A stretch of DNA of 64,000 nt, taken from contig NZ_FNKA01000001.1 of assembly GCF_900101335.1 (NCBI RefSeq), forward strand, positions 372,001-436,000. The letters run 5' to 3'. How positions within the stretch are numbered: position 1 is the first letter of the stretch; each line of letters begins with the position of its first letter. A program made the translations under genes and the position numbers. The notes beneath the pieces are model-generated. The model did not search any database. It saw only the letters and a program-made list of their open reading frames with translations, and was not told the DNA's origin. This document shows positions 1 through 8,538 of this stretch, piece after piece. The DNA is from Quadrisphaera sp. DSM 44207. GTDB lineage: Bacteria; Actinomycetota; Actinomycetes; Actinomycetales; Quadrisphaeraceae.

Positions 1-193
1 GGCGGGCGGACGCCTGCCGGGACGGCGTCCGCGTCTGCGAGGGCGCGGCCGTGGTGCCCACGGGCGGTGCATCCTCTCGTCGGGAGTGCTCCGGTGGTGC
101 GTGCGGTCCCGGACATCATCCCGCGGGGCGCGTCGGTCTTGCGGCCGACCCCCGCCCCGCCCGGCAGGAGGAGCTGTCGGCGAGGTGGGTCGG
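1..193. other. left edge, no gene recognised
   Basis: No convincing gene is seen here. One plus-strand frame is open from the window edge, but that frame stays open far downstream through an unrelated region, which is common in DNA this GC-rich. A short tail of a gene that starts outside the window cannot be excluded. Confidence 0.3.
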
Positions 194-1140
194 TCAGGAC
201 AGCAGCGGGACGCTCGCCGGCGAGCCGTGCCCGAACGCGCGCAGCAGCGCGCGCTCGTCGGCGTCGGACAGCCCCGCGGCGCGCCGCGGCGGGCGGGCGC
301 GACTCCTCCTCCGCCAGGACGTCCGCCAGCGTCTGCTCCAGGGGGCGGGGGAGCAGCCCGGCACGGCGGGCCCGGCTGCTGTCGGCGGCGCTGAAGCCGC
401 GCCAGTCGGGGTCGGCGAGCCACAGCGGCAGCGACCGCTCCCCCATCCACTCCCCCACCCCGTGGTCGAGCAGCCACCGCGGGTCGGCGCGCACGACGGG
501 GCCGGTGTGCCCGGCGACCTCGCGCGCGAGCGCGAGGTCGCCGGCCAGCGGCAGGGTCTCGCCGGTGGCGTTGAGGACGCCGCTGAGCCCCCGCGCGCCC
601 GCCTCGACCAGCCACGCGGCCAGGTCGCGGACGTCGAGGACCTGCGTGGGCAGGTCCGGGTCGTCGGGGACGAGCACCGCGCCGTCCGCGGCCGCCGGGT
701 GGGCGAAGCGCCAGGGCCAGTAGCCGGTGCGGTCGGAGGGGTCACCCGGGCCGCCGATCAGGCCCACCCGCACCACCAGCGCCCGGTCGGGGCCGAACGC
801 GCCCAGCACGTGCTGCTCGCACGCGACCTCGGCGGATCCGTACGACTCCACGCTCTCCGTCGCGTCCCCGGCCAGCGGGGGCAGCAGCGCGCCGTCCTCG
901 GTCTGGCCGGGTCTGCGGTGGTCGGCGTAGGCGTTGCCCGAGGAGACGAAGACGTACGTCCTCGTGCGGTCGGCGAGCGCGGCCACCGCGGTGCGCACGT
1001 GCCCGGGCTGGCGGGCGACGTCGACGACGAGGTCCCAGTCGGTGCCGGTCACCGCCTGGTGCGCCTCCGGGCGCTCGCGGTCGGCGCGCACGAGCTCCGC
1101 GCCGTCCGGCGCGCCCCGGGAGCGCAAGGAGCGTCCGCTG
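194..1140 (-). pseudogene. NAD-dependent epimerase/reductase remnant
   Basis: The minus strand encodes a recognisable extended-SDR reductase body. It contains TDWDLVVDVARQPGHV, a strand plus Ser-Ser-Gly turn (TYVFVSSGNAYAD) and a Tyr within ESYGSAEVACEQ, a typical isoflavone-reductase/epimerase layout. The N-terminal nucleotide-binding strand with its GxxGxxG loop is missing: homology starts abruptly near 1140. Near 268-297 the reading frame shifts by one base inside a GC-only run, after which the natural C-terminus (AAGLSDADERALLRAF) continues to a stop at 194. Loss of the 5' end plus the shift point to a pseudogene. The C-terminal shift alone could be a sequencing error, but the missing N-terminus is harder to explain that way. 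Confidence 0.6.
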
Positions 1141-1289
1141 AGGGCAGACGCCGCAGGCCCAGGGCGCGGACGCGTTCTGGGCCGCGTCCTCCTCCGCCTG
1201 CCAGAACGCTCGGGTCTCGTCCCGGAGGACGGGGCCGGCGCGTTCGCGGGGCCGATGACGCCGCTGCCCGGTGCGCCCAGGCTGGTCCC

Positions 1290-1835
1290 GTGAGCACGAC
1301 CGGAGAGGTCCTCCTGCTGGTCGCCCACGCGAGCACCGCCCTGGTGTGCGTGGGCCTGGGCGCCTGGGTGCTGCTGCGCCGCCGCAGGGGCGACGCCGCC
1401 CACCGCGCGGCGGGCTGGGCCTGGGTCGCGGGCATGGCGTTCGTCGCGACGAGCTCCTTCGCCCTCCGCGACCTGCGCGACGGCCGGCTCAGCCTGCTGC
1501 ACGTGCTGTCCGTGGTGACCCTGGTCAGCCTCGTCCTCGGCGTGCGCGCCGCCCGCCGTCACGACGTCCGCGGGCACCGCGGGAACATGCGCGGCTGCTA
1601 CCTCGGGCTCCTGGGCTCCGCCATCGGGGCCGTCGCCGTGCCCGACCGCGCCATCCCCGTCTTCGTCGTCACCGAACCGCTCGGCGCCCTCGCCGCGGCG
1701 GCCGCGCTCGCCGCCACCACCGCGGCGGTCATCGGGCTCGCCCGCGCCACCGGGCGCCGACGCCCCCGCGGCGCGGCCCGCCCGTTGCCCCCGGCACGGC
1801 GCGGCGCGAGCATGGCGGGTGCCGACGAGCGGTGA
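1290..1835 (+). CDS. DUF2306-like membrane protein
   Basis: A 181-residue protein of unknown role, probably in the cytoplasmic membrane. The sequence shows about five hydrophobic segments: EVLLLVAHASTALVCVGLGA at the N-terminus, a second around WAWVAGMAFVATSSFAL, then LHVLSVVTLVSLVLGV, an YLGLLGSAIGAVAV segment and a long Ala-rich last helix. A conserved-looking RGHRGNMRGCYLGLLGS stretch with basic residues precedes the fourth helix, as in DUF2306 proteins. The GTG at 1290 was chosen because the membrane protein begins directly there. The same frame is open far upstream, but that part reads antisense to the broken reductase. The C-terminal tail is Arg/Pro-rich. No reaction can be assigned. 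Confidence 0.65.
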   Translation: MSTTGEVLLLVAHASTALVCVGLGAWVLLRRRRGDAAHRAAGWAWVAGMAFVATSSFALRDLRDGRLSLLHVLSVVTLVSLVLGVRAARRHDVRGHRGNMRGCYLGLLGSAIGAVAVPDRAIPVFVVTEPLGALAAAAALAATTAAVIGLARATGRRRPRGAARPLPPARRGASMAGADER

Positions 1836-2541
1836 CGCCGGCGCGGGAGGGGTGGTGGCGGACGACGGGCACGACGAGGAGCTGGCGCGGCTGCGGGCGG
1901 CGATGCTCGCCTACGAGGCGTCGCCGCGGCGCCGGCGCCTGCTCCTGCGGCTGACGGGACAGGCGCCGGACGAGCAGGACCGCGAGCGCCTGCGCCGCCA
2001 CGAGATCGGCCCGCACGGCCGCATCGCCGAGACGGCGCTGCGCGTCGTGCGGGAGACGGAGGCGATCACCCGGGCCACCGTCGAGCGCGACGTCGTGCAG
2101 GACCTCACCCTCGCCGAGCTGCGCGCCGTCCACGAGGAGCTCCTCGGCCGCCGCGCCACCGCCGCGGACCCGCTCGCGCCGGACGTGTCGCTGCTCTTCC
2201 GCAGCAGCCCGGAGCAGTCGGCGCTGCTGGCGCGGGTCCTGCCCGGGCTCGAGGTCGACGACGTCCCGCTGCGCCGCTACGCCGCGCTGGCCGGCCCGCC
2301 GGGCAGCCGCCCGGAGCCCTTCCTCGTCCACCAGGCCGCGGACGCCGCGGGCCGCCGCACCGTGCTGGGGCGCCTGTGGCTGGACGCCGACTTCCTGCTG
2401 CACGAGCAGTGCTTCGGCGCCGTTCCGAGCGAGGACCTCATGGCGCTGGAGCAGCTCGTGCAGGGCGACCTGTGGGTCACGCTGGAGACGGTGCGGGCCC
2501 TCGCCGAGGACGCCGCCCGCGACGAGCCGCACCGGCCCTGA
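1819..2541 (+). CDS. hypothetical protein
   Basis: Not recognised. The product is a 240-residue, probably soluble, Glu/Arg-rich protein, mostly alpha-helical by composition, with no signal peptide or membrane segment. Possible starts are GTG 1819, which overlaps the previous gene by 17 nt, and GTG 1852 or 1855 just after a GGGAGG run that sits too close to act as a good ribosome site. The overlap suggests co-transcription with the DUF2306-like gene. Codon use is strongly GC in third positions and the frame has a sharp end, which supports a real gene. A C-terminal patch (LWLDADFLLHEQCFGAVPSE) is the most distinctive part and would be the best search query. Confidence 0.6.
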   Translation: MPTSGDAGAGGVVADDGHDEELARLRAAMLAYEASPRRRRLLLRLTGQAPDEQDRERLRRHEIGPHGRIAETALRVVRETEAITRATVERDVVQDLTLAELRAVHEELLGRRATAADPLAPDVSLLFRSSPEQSALLARVLPGLEVDDVPLRRYAALAGPPGSRPEPFLVHQAADAAGRRTVLGRLWLDADFLLHEQCFGAVPSEDLMALEQLVQGDLWVTLETVRALAEDAARDEPHRP

Positions 2542-2556
2542 CCCCGGCCCTCGGCC

Positions 2557-2925
2557 TCAGCGGCGCGGACGACGGGAGCGCGCGACCACCACGAGCCCGA
2601 CCACGAGCAGGGCCAGGGCGCCCACGGCCTGCCCGCCCTGCACGATCCGGGTGACGTCCAGGGCCGGGTGCCACGTGACCTGCCCGTCCCGGACGGCGTA
2701 GACCCCGGCCTGGCGCGCCCCGAACCCGTACCCGAAGCCCGAGCCCTCCTGCCTCGGGCCCTCGGGCGCCGGCTCCTGCGACGTGCCGCCGCCGGCAGCG
2801 CCGCCCGTACCGCCCCGGACCCGGGCCACGGGGATCACCGTGACGCCGTCCACCTGGACGGGCTCCCCGAACACCGTCCTCGCGCCCACGTCGGCCACCT
2901 GCTGCAGCAGCTCCTGCTCGCTCAC
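2557..2925 (-). CDS. GerW/YtfJ-like sporulation-family protein
   Basis: A 122-residue protein. Its N-terminal part (LLQQVADVGARTVFGEPVQV, then DGVTVIPVARV) matches the GerW/YtfJ family, first known from Bacillus spore germination but widespread in actinobacteria that make no endospores. A Gly-rich middle (GSGFGYGFGARQAGVYAV) is followed by HPALDVTRI and a single C-terminal membrane helix (ALALLVVGLVVVA) with a basic tail, so it is probably membrane-anchored. GTG 2925 is preferred over upstream starts because it follows an AGGGGG ribosome site and removes a low-quality N-terminal extension. Its role outside sporulation is unknown. Confidence 0.7.
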   Translation of the reverse strand: MSEQELLQQVADVGARTVFGEPVQVDGVTVIPVARVRGGTGGAAGGGTSQEPAPEGPRQEGSGFGYGFGARQAGVYAVRDGQVTWHPALDVTRIVQGGQAVGALALLVVGLVVVARSRRPRR

Positions 2926-3072
2926 GCCGTCGCCCCCTCGCTGCGACGGGCGGCGGCACGGCGCCGCCGTCCGCGCACCATGCTCCTCGCGCCCGCCGGG
3001 CCCGCACAAGGGCACCGGCGCCTACGCTGGGGGCGATCCTCGCGCCGCGCAGCCCCGTCCGAGGAGGTCGCC

Positions 3073-4698
3073 GTGCCCGCTCCCGACGTGCCGACCCCCG
3101 ACGTGCCGACCCCCGACGTCCCGACGAGCGCGTGCGACGTCCTCGTCGTCGGGGCCGGGCCAACGGGGGTGATGGCCGCGTGCTGGCTGGCGCGCTGCGG
3201 GGTCGACGCGGTGGTCGTGGACGGCAAGGCCGGGCCCACGCGCGAGTCGCGGGCCCTGGCGCTGCAGGCGCGCACCCTGGAGGTCTACGACCAGCTGGGC
3301 GTCGTCGACCGCGTGCTGGAGCGGGCGCGGGTCGCCGACGCCGTCGCCCCCGGGTACGAGCGCCGCAGCTTCGGGCGGGTCGAGCTGGGCGAGCTGGGCG
3401 GCGGCGTCACGCCGTACCCGCGCATCCACGTGCTGGAGCAGAGCGAGAACGAGCGCCTGCTCGTCGAGCACCTGCAGCGCCTGGGCGGGCGCGTGCGCTG
3501 GGGTCACCGGCTCACCGCGCTGCGCGACGGCGACGGCGGTGCCAGCGGGGCGGGCGGGACGAGCGGCGGCGCGAGCGGCGAGGGGCCCGGCGTCGTGGCC
3601 GAGCTGCAGGGCCCGCACGGCGCCGTCCGCGTGCGCGCCCGGTACTGCATCGGCGCCGACGGCGCCTCCTCCACCGTGCGCTCCCTGCGCGGCATCCCCT
3701 TCGAGGGCGTGACGAACGCGGGCACCTTCTTCGTCGCGGACGCCGCCGGCGTGCGCGGCCTGGTGCCGGGAGCGGTCAACGCCCGTCCCGGCGCCACCAG
3801 CTTCCTGCTCACCTTCCCGATGGGCGCCGGCGAGCGCCACCGCCTCGTCGGGCTGGTCCAGGACGCCGACGGGGACGGCGCCGTCGACGAGGGCGACGTG
3901 CGCGCGCTGCTGCAGCGCGTCTACGGGGTCGTGTGGGGGCCGACGACCTGGTCCTCCACCTACCGGGTGCACCACCGCGTGGCGGCGACCTTCCGCGACG
4001 GGCCCGTGCTGCTGGCCGGGGACGCCGCGCACGTGCACTCCCCCGTGGGCGCGCAGGGCATGAACACCGGCCTGCAGGACGCGCACGGCCTCGCCCTCAA
4101 GCTGGTCGACGTCCTCGCCGGCACGGCCTCCGACGCCTCCCTCGACCGCTACGACGCCGAGCGCCGGCCCGTGGCGCGGCACCTGGTCTCCACCACCGAC
4201 CGCGCCTTCGGGGTGATCACCTCCCAGCGGCCGCTGGCGCGCCTGGTGCGCACGCGCGTGGTGCCGCGCGTCGTGCCGCTCGCGGTCCGGGCCGTGCCGC
4301 GCGTGCGGGGCGCCTCCCGGGTGTTCGAGTACGTCGCCCAGGTGCGGATCCACTACTGGATGAGCGAGGAGGCCCGCACGGCTTCGGGCGCGCGGCGGGG
4401 GCGCGTGGTGGGGCGCCGGCTGCCGTGGACGGGCGAGAACCACGCCGTCCTGCGCTCGGCCACCTGGCAGGTGCACTGCTACGGCCCGGGGGACGACGCG
4501 GCCGCGCGGGCGCTCGCCCAGCGGCTGGGCACCCCGGTGCACGCCTTCGCGCCCTGCCCGGCGAGGGGCCTGGACGCCGGCACGGCGCTCCTCGTGCGGC
4601 CCGACGGCTTCGTCGCCGCCGCGGCGCCGCTGGAGCGGGCGGCCGAGGAGCTGCCGCGGGCCCTACCCGACCGCCACCCGGCCCGCAGGGCCGGCTGA
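3073..4698 (+). CDS. FAD-dependent aromatic monooxygenase
   Basis: A 541-residue flavoprotein of the phenol/aromatic hydroxylase class (PheA/TfdB/MhpA type, FAD_binding_3), expected to use NAD(P)H and O2 to hydroxylate a substrate not identifiable from sequence. Motifs in order are a dinucleotide loop VVGAGPTGVMAACWLARCG near residue 20, CIGADGASSTVRSLRGIPFE (the DG motif) near 195, and LLAGDAAHVHSPVGAQGMNT (the GD motif) near 315. A thioredoxin-like C-terminal region follows, as in the longer members. GTG 3073 follows GAGGAGG by about 6 nt. The first residues are a PTPDV triplet repeat produced by a 15-bp DNA repeat, so the mature N-terminus may begin at ACDVLVVGAG. There are no pathway genes nearby, so a resistance or detoxification role is equally possible. 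Confidence 0.85.
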   Translation: MPAPDVPTPDVPTPDVPTSACDVLVVGAGPTGVMAACWLARCGVDAVVVDGKAGPTRESRALALQARTLEVYDQLGVVDRVLERARVADAVAPGYERRSFGRVELGELGGGVTPYPRIHVLEQSENERLLVEHLQRLGGRVRWGHRLTALRDGDGGASGAGGTSGGASGEGPGVVAELQGPHGAVRVRARYCIGADGASSTVRSLRGIPFEGVTNAGTFFVADAAGVRGLVPGAVNARPGATSFLLTFPMGAGERHRLVGLVQDADGDGAVDEGDVRALLQRVYGVVWGPTTWSSTYRVHHRVAATFRDGPVLLAGDAAHVHSPVGAQGMNTGLQDAHGLALKLVDVLAGTASDASLDRYDAERRPVARHLVSTTDRAFGVITSQRPLARLVRTRVVPRVVPLAVRAVPRVRGASRVFEYVAQVRIHYWMSEEARTASGARRGRVVGRRLPWTGENHAVLRSATWQVHCYGPGDDAAARALAQRLGTPVHAFAPCPARGLDAGTALLVRPDGFVAAAAPLERAAEELPRALPDRHPARRAG

Positions 4699-4750
4699 CG
4701 AGCGGCTGGGAGCGGCTGTCGGTCGGACGACGGACGGGAGGAGCAGCACC

Positions 4751-6049
4751 GTGCGGGCGGGCGGGCAGCAGCGGCAGGATGGTGCCGTGGGTCCTGCAGC
4801 GAGCACCGGCGCTCTCGAGGACGTCCTCGAGGGCGCCGCCGTCACGCCGGTGTTCCAGCCGCTGGTCGACCTCACCTCCGGTGACGTCGTCGGGTACGAG
4901 GCGCTCGCGCGCGGGCCGCGAGGCAGCCGCCTGGAGCTGCCCGACGCGCTGTTCACCGCCGCCCGCCGGGCGGGCCTGGTGCGCGAGCTGGACTGGCTGT
5001 GCCGGCGCCGCGCCGTCGACGCGGCGCGCTCGGTCGCCTTCCGCCACCCGCTGTCGCTGTTCGTCAACGCCGAGCCGGCGGGGCTGGCCGGCCCGCCGGG
5101 CGAGGACGCGCTGGCCTGGCGCGACATGAGCGACCTGCGCTGCTACGCCGAGATCACCGAGCGCGCCCTGGGCGAGCACCCGGCCGCCGTGCTGCGGGCG
5201 GCGGACCGCGTGCGCGAGCAGGACTGGGGGATCGCCCTGGACGACATCGGCGCCGACCCGGCGTCGCTGGCGCTGATGCCCGTGCTCGAGCCGGACGTGC
5301 TCAAGCTGGACGCCGCCCTGCTGGCGCCCGGCGCCGGCGCGGGCGCGGCGCAGGTGCTGCACGCGGTGCTGGCGCAGGCGGAGCGCACGGGCGCCGTCGT
5401 CGTGGCCGAGGGCATCGAGACCGCCGAGCAGCACGACCTCGTCCGCGCCCTGGGCGTCGGGCTGGGGCAGGGCCACCTGCTGGGCGCGCCCGCGGAGCTG
5501 CCCGGCACCCTCGACTTCCCCACCCGGGCGCTGCCGATGCTGCCGCGCCTGGTCGACCGGGCCGTGCCGCTGACGCCCTTCGCCATCGTCTCGAGCTCGA
5601 CGGGCACCCGCCGACTGCCCGGGGGCGCCGTGCGCGCGGTGGTCGAGCAGCTGCTCGACCAGGCGCCGCGCGTGGACCCGGCCGCCCTCGTGCTCACCGC
5701 CGGCGGACCCGCCGACGCCGCTGGTGGCACCGCTGGTGGCACTGCTGATGGCACCGCTGGCGGCACCGCGCTGGTGACGACCTCGACCTCGCGCGGCACG
5801 ACCGTGCTCAGCGCCGCCGTGCGGCCCGTGGTGCAGTGGAGCGGCCTCGAGCGGCGCGCGGACCCGCCCGCGGACCCCCTGCTGCACGACTGGGACGCCG
5901 TGGTGCTCGGGCCGGGGTTCGCCGCGGCGCTGGTGGCCCGCCCGGCGTCCTCGACCCCGGAGCCGGCGGACGAGTGGCACGCGGTGCTGACCTTCGACCG
6001 CGACCTCGTGGTGCGCTGCGCGGCGTCCCTGCTCGCCCGCGTGCCCTGA
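4751..6049 (+). CDS. EAL phosphodiesterase with C-terminal DICT domain
   Basis: A 432-residue soluble signalling protein. Residues about 25-260 form an EAL domain for c-di-GMP hydrolysis. The catalytic set looks intact: YEALARGP, Asn in LFVNAEP, EITER, the paired Asp of LDDIGAD, Lys in DVLKLD, AEGIET, and Gln in GLGQGHLLG. Loop 6 reads DDIGAD instead of the usual DDFGTG, which may affect dimer-dependent activation. Residues about 270-420 match the DICT sensory domain (TPFAIVSSSTGTRRLPGG), often fused to EAL or GGDEF modules. The start follows GGGAGGAG at good spacing. A 12-bp tandem repeat near 5719-5765 encodes an AGGT linker. No GGDEF partner lies in the window. Confidence 0.85.
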   Translation: MRAGGQQRQDGAVGPAASTGALEDVLEGAAVTPVFQPLVDLTSGDVVGYEALARGPRGSRLELPDALFTAARRAGLVRELDWLCRRRAVDAARSVAFRHPLSLFVNAEPAGLAGPPGEDALAWRDMSDLRCYAEITERALGEHPAAVLRAADRVREQDWGIALDDIGADPASLALMPVLEPDVLKLDAALLAPGAGAGAAQVLHAVLAQAERTGAVVVAEGIETAEQHDLVRALGVGLGQGHLLGAPAELPGTLDFPTRALPMLPRLVDRAVPLTPFAIVSSSTGTRRLPGGAVRAVVEQLLDQAPRVDPAALVLTAGGPADAAGGTAGGTADGTAGGTALVTTSTSRGTTVLSAAVRPVVQWSGLERRADPPADPLLHDWDAVVLGPGFAAALVARPASSTPEPADEWHAVLTFDRDLVVRCAASLLARVP

Positions 6050-6103
6050 GACCGCGCGAGGGCACGCGGTGGCGCCCCGGGCCCCGGGCCCGGACCGCCG
6101 GCC

Positions 6104-7270
6104 TCAGCGCACCTCGACCGGTCGCGGCAGGAAGCCCCGCCGCAGGTGCCACATGGCCTGCAGCGTGCGCAGCTCGGCCTCCGGCGCGTCGTGCGGCGCC
6201 GTGCCGCGCACCACGCGCTCGCGCAGGAACGCCAGCTCGGTGGCGAGGTCCTGGAAGTCGCGCATGGCCCGCTCGGCGCCCGGCCCCAAGGTGCGCCCGG
6301 CCCAGTCGCGGGCGCGCCGGCGCTCCTCCAGGGAGCCGAGCATCGCCGCCTCCGCGCCGGTGATCCAGCCGCTGGCGGCGTAGGCGCCGAGGTGGCGGCG
6401 CAGCAGGCGCCCCTCGCGGGCGCGCGCGGCGACGGCGACCGCGACGGCGAGGAGGAAGACCGGCACCTGCAGCGCCACGTAGGCCCCGACGAAGCCCTGC
6501 AGGCCCTGGACGGCGGAGAAGTTCCACAGGCCGTGCAGCAGCACGGCGGCGACGAACCCGGCCAGGGGCGCGAGCACCCTCACCGCCGGGGAGCGGCGGC
6601 TGGCCGCCAGGCCGAGGCCGACCCCGGTGGCCATCGTGAACAGCGGGTGGGCGAAGGGAGAGAACAGGCAGCGCACCACGAAGACGACGGCGGTGGCCGC
6701 GCTGCCCTCCTCGAGGAGGCTGCGCCCGAGGTAGAGGACGTTCTCGACGAAGGCGAAGCCGATGCCGGCCAGGCCGGCGTAGACGATGCCGTCGACGACG
6801 CCGTCGAACTCGCGCCGCCGCGTCAGCAGCACCAGGAGGACCGCGAGGCCCTTGGCGCCCTCCTCGACCACGGGGGCGACGAAGACGGGCACGAGGCCCT
6901 CGTCGCCGCCCGCCGCGCGGATCGCCTCGACGGAGGCGGTGTTGAGCACGAGCGCCGCGAAGGTCGCCACGAACGCGCCCCAGCCGAAGGCGAAGAGCAG
7001 CAGCCCCCGCGGCTCGGCCTCGTAGCGGTCCAGCCACAGGAACACCGCCACGACGGGGAAGACCGGGACGACGGCCAGCAGCAGCCCCACGACGAGGCCG
7101 GTGGGGCCGGTGTCGCCGAGGATCGCGACGAGCGTCAGCAGCCCGCAGCTGACCAGCAGCAGCACGGCGACCACGCGCAGCAGGACGCGCGCCAGGCGCG
7201 AGCGCCCGGGCTCGCGCGGGGGGTGGGGGACGGGTGGCTCGCCCACCGGACGCGCGGTGCCCAGGTCCAT
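6104..7270 (-). CDS. PrsW-family intramembrane metalloprotease
   Basis: A 388-residue polytopic membrane protein. It has about eight hydrophobic helices, with the PrsW (CPBP-like) signature: VVEEGAKG near residue 135, FAFVENVLYLGRS, SPFAHPLFTMATG and a His in LLHGLWNFSA. These Glu/His residues are the presumed metal site. Bacillus PrsW starts proteolysis of an anti-sigma factor, but the substrate here is unknown. A soluble, charged C-terminal region of about 110 residues follows the last helix. The ATG lies 6 nt after a TACTCT box (minus strand, 7277-7282), so the mRNA is probably leaderless. It is divergent from orn. Confidence 0.85.
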   Translation of the reverse strand: MDLGTARPVGEPPVPHPPREPGRSRLARVLLRVVAVLLLVSCGLLTLVAILGDTGPTGLVVGLLLAVVPVFPVVAVFLWLDRYEAEPRGLLLFAFGWGAFVATFAALVLNTASVEAIRAAGGDEGLVPVFVAPVVEEGAKGLAVLLVLLTRRREFDGVVDGIVYAGLAGIGFAFVENVLYLGRSLLEEGSAATAVVFVVRCLFSPFAHPLFTMATGVGLGLAASRRSPAVRVLAPLAGFVAAVLLHGLWNFSAVQGLQGFVGAYVALQVPVFLLAVAVAVAARAREGRLLRRHLGAYAASGWITGAEAAMLGSLEERRRARDWAGRTLGPGAERAMRDFQDLATELAFLRERVVRGTAPHDAPEAELRTLQAMWHLRRGFLPRPVEVR

Positions 7271-7276
7271 GGCGGG

Positions 7277-7316
7277 AGAGTAGTTGGCGGGCGCTGCCGG
7301 CACGCGCCCGTACAGT
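7277..7316. promoter_or_regulatory. divergent leaderless -10 pair
   Basis: Two outward-facing -10 boxes lie between prsW and orn: TACTCT on the minus strand (7277-7282, 6 nt before the ATG) and TACAGT on the plus strand (7311-7316, 6 nt before the GTG). Each predicted transcript would start at or within a base of its start codon. Seen in sequence; the function is inferred. Confidence 0.6.
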
Positions 7317-7322
7317 GAGCCG

Positions 7323-8027
7323 GTGCCCAGCGCCTCCGCCGACCGCATCGTGTGGATCGACTGCGAGATGACCGGCCTGGACCTCGCCGCCGACGCCCTC
7401 GTCGAGGTCGCCGTCCTCGTCACCGACTCCGCGCTGACGGTGCTGGACGACGGCCTCGACGTCGTCATCCGGCCCCCGCAGGCGGCGCTGGACCAGATGC
7501 GCGACGTCGTCCGGCACATGCACACCACCTCGGGGCTGCTCTCGCAGCTGGCCGACGGCATGAGCCTGGCGGAGGCCGAGCAGGCCGTGCTCGAGCACGT
7601 GCGCCGGCTGGTCCCGGAGCCGCGCAAGGCCCCGCTGGCGGGCAACTCCGTCGGCACCGACCGCGGGTTCCTCGCCCGCGACATGCCGGCGCTCGACGCC
7701 CACCTGCACTACCGGATCGTCGACGTCTCCTCCGTCAAGGAGCTGGCCCGGCGCTGGTACCCGCGGGCGTACTTCGCCGCCCCCACCAAGGCCGGGGGGC
7801 ACCGGGCCCTGGCGGACATCCACGAGAGCGTCCTCGAGCTGCGCTACTACCGGGAGGCGGTGTTCGTGCCGCCGCCGGGCCCGGACTCCGCAGCGTCGAA
7901 GGCGGCCGCCGAGCGGGCGCTCGCCCCGCGCTCCGCCACCTCCCCCGCCCCGTCCTCCACCGCGTCCTCGACCGCCCCCGCGGTCTCCCCTCCGGCGGGG
8001 ACGTCGTCCGCGCCCGGAGTGCTCTAG
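7323..8027 (+). CDS. orn: oligoribonuclease
   Basis: A 3'-5' exoribonuclease that degrades 2-5 nt RNAs and linear pGpG, so it also finishes c-di-GMP breakdown. All DEDDh residues are visible: Asp and Glu in IVWIDCEMTGLD, Asp in GTDRGFLARDMPALD, and His with Asp in GGHRALADIHES. The core (about residues 1-190) is the normal family length. A 45-residue Ala/Pro/Ser tail is extra and probably disordered. GTG 7323 is 6 nt past TACAGT, so translation is probably leaderless, and the usual family N-terminus begins there. It lies directly upstream of tRNA-His. The EAL protein 1.3 kb away could supply its pGpG. Confidence 0.95.
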   Translation: MPSASADRIVWIDCEMTGLDLAADALVEVAVLVTDSALTVLDDGLDVVIRPPQAALDQMRDVVRHMHTTSGLLSQLADGMSLAEAEQAVLEHVRRLVPEPRKAPLAGNSVGTDRGFLARDMPALDAHLHYRIVDVSSVKELARRWYPRAYFAAPTKAGGHRALADIHESVLELRYYREAVFVPPPGPDSAASKAAAERALAPRSATSPAPSSTASSTAPAVSPPAGTSSAPGVL

Positions 8028-8040
8028 GATCGTTCCGCTG

Positions 8041-8058
8041 CCGGGCCGAGGGCCCGGC
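8041..8058. terminator. hairpin after orn
   Basis: Perfect 7-bp stem CCGGGCC/GGCCCGG with a GAG loop, sitting between the orn stop and tRNA-His. There is no T tract, as is usual in this genome. It could equally affect processing of the tRNA 5' side. Confidence 0.4.
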
Positions 8059-8062
8059 CGTG

Positions 8063-8138
8063 GTGGGTGTAGCTCAGCTGGTAGAGCACCTGGTTGTGGT
8101 CCAGGATGTCGCGGGTTCAAGTCCCGTCACTCACCCCA
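8063..8138 (+). tRNA. tRNA-His (GTG)
   Basis: Complete cloverleaf. The acceptor GTGGGTG pairs with CACTCAC through one G-U pair. The D arm is AGCTCAGCTGGTAGAGC. The anticodon stem CCTGG/CCAGG encloses anticodon GTG. The T arm is GCGGGTTCAAGTCCCGT, and CCA is encoded at 8136-8138. The base at 8062 is G and the discriminator is C, giving the extra G(-1):C73 pair characteristic of tRNA-His. Confidence 0.95.
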
Positions 8139-8534
8139 CGCAGGTGGCCCTCCGACCAGCGGTGGCGCGGGAGAGTGGTCGGGTGGCGAACTGGCCATCG
8201 GCGGCTCTCGTCGACGAGCCACGCACGGGCCACCGCAGCGCGCAGGAAGGCACCTGGGGCGTGCTCGGTGGGGCTCGGTCCGTCCGGCCCATCCTCCGAT
8301 GGCTGCAGGGTCCACGGTCTTCCACCGCCACGGGCCAGACACCCTGAGCTCCCAGGTCATCCACGACTGGATCAACGCCGGTACAGCGACCCAGCGACGG
8401 CCCCAGGTCCTCAGCCCCGATGGCCGCCGCTGCCTGATAACACAGCCGCCTCTGCGCGTCCTCCAAGACCGGGCGCGGACCACCGCCGTCGTCGAGCGAC
8501 TGCTGACTGCTGGCTCCGCGCGGCTGACGCGAGC
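8139..8534. other. low-coding-quality stretch after tRNA-His
   Basis: About 400 bp between tRNA-His and the ATPase, with visibly lower GC than the flanks and no recognisable gene apart from a weak 79-codon frame at its right end. No copy of the tRNA 3' end was found at the far side of the adjacent low-GC patch, so the stretch cannot be called an integrated element with attachment sites. Confidence 0.4.
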
Positions 8535-8538
8535 CTAA
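8299..8538 (+). CDS. hypothetical protein, weak
   Basis: A 79-codon frame of unknown meaning that overlaps the end of the opposite-strand ATPase by 4 nt. No ribosome site or known domain is obvious. The middle (SQVIHDWINAGTATQRRPQV) looks protein-like but is not recognised. It could be a remnant of the same imported segment as the ATPase, or spurious. Confidence 0.25.
   Translation: MAAGSTVFHRHGPDTLSSQVIHDWINAGTATQRRPQVLSPDGRRCLITQPPLRVLQDRARTTAVVERLLTAGSARLTRA

Noticed and set aside
51-1289. Very long plus-strand open frame before the DUF2306-like gene
   Set aside because: It lies antisense to a recognisable reductase body, has Arg/Ala/Gly-biased composition and no domain; only the part after GTG 1290 reads as protein.
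3022-4542. 506-codon minus-strand frame opposite the FAD monooxygenase
   Set aside because: A GC-rich antisense shadow with His/Gly/Val-biased composition; the plus strand carries clear flavoprotein motifs.
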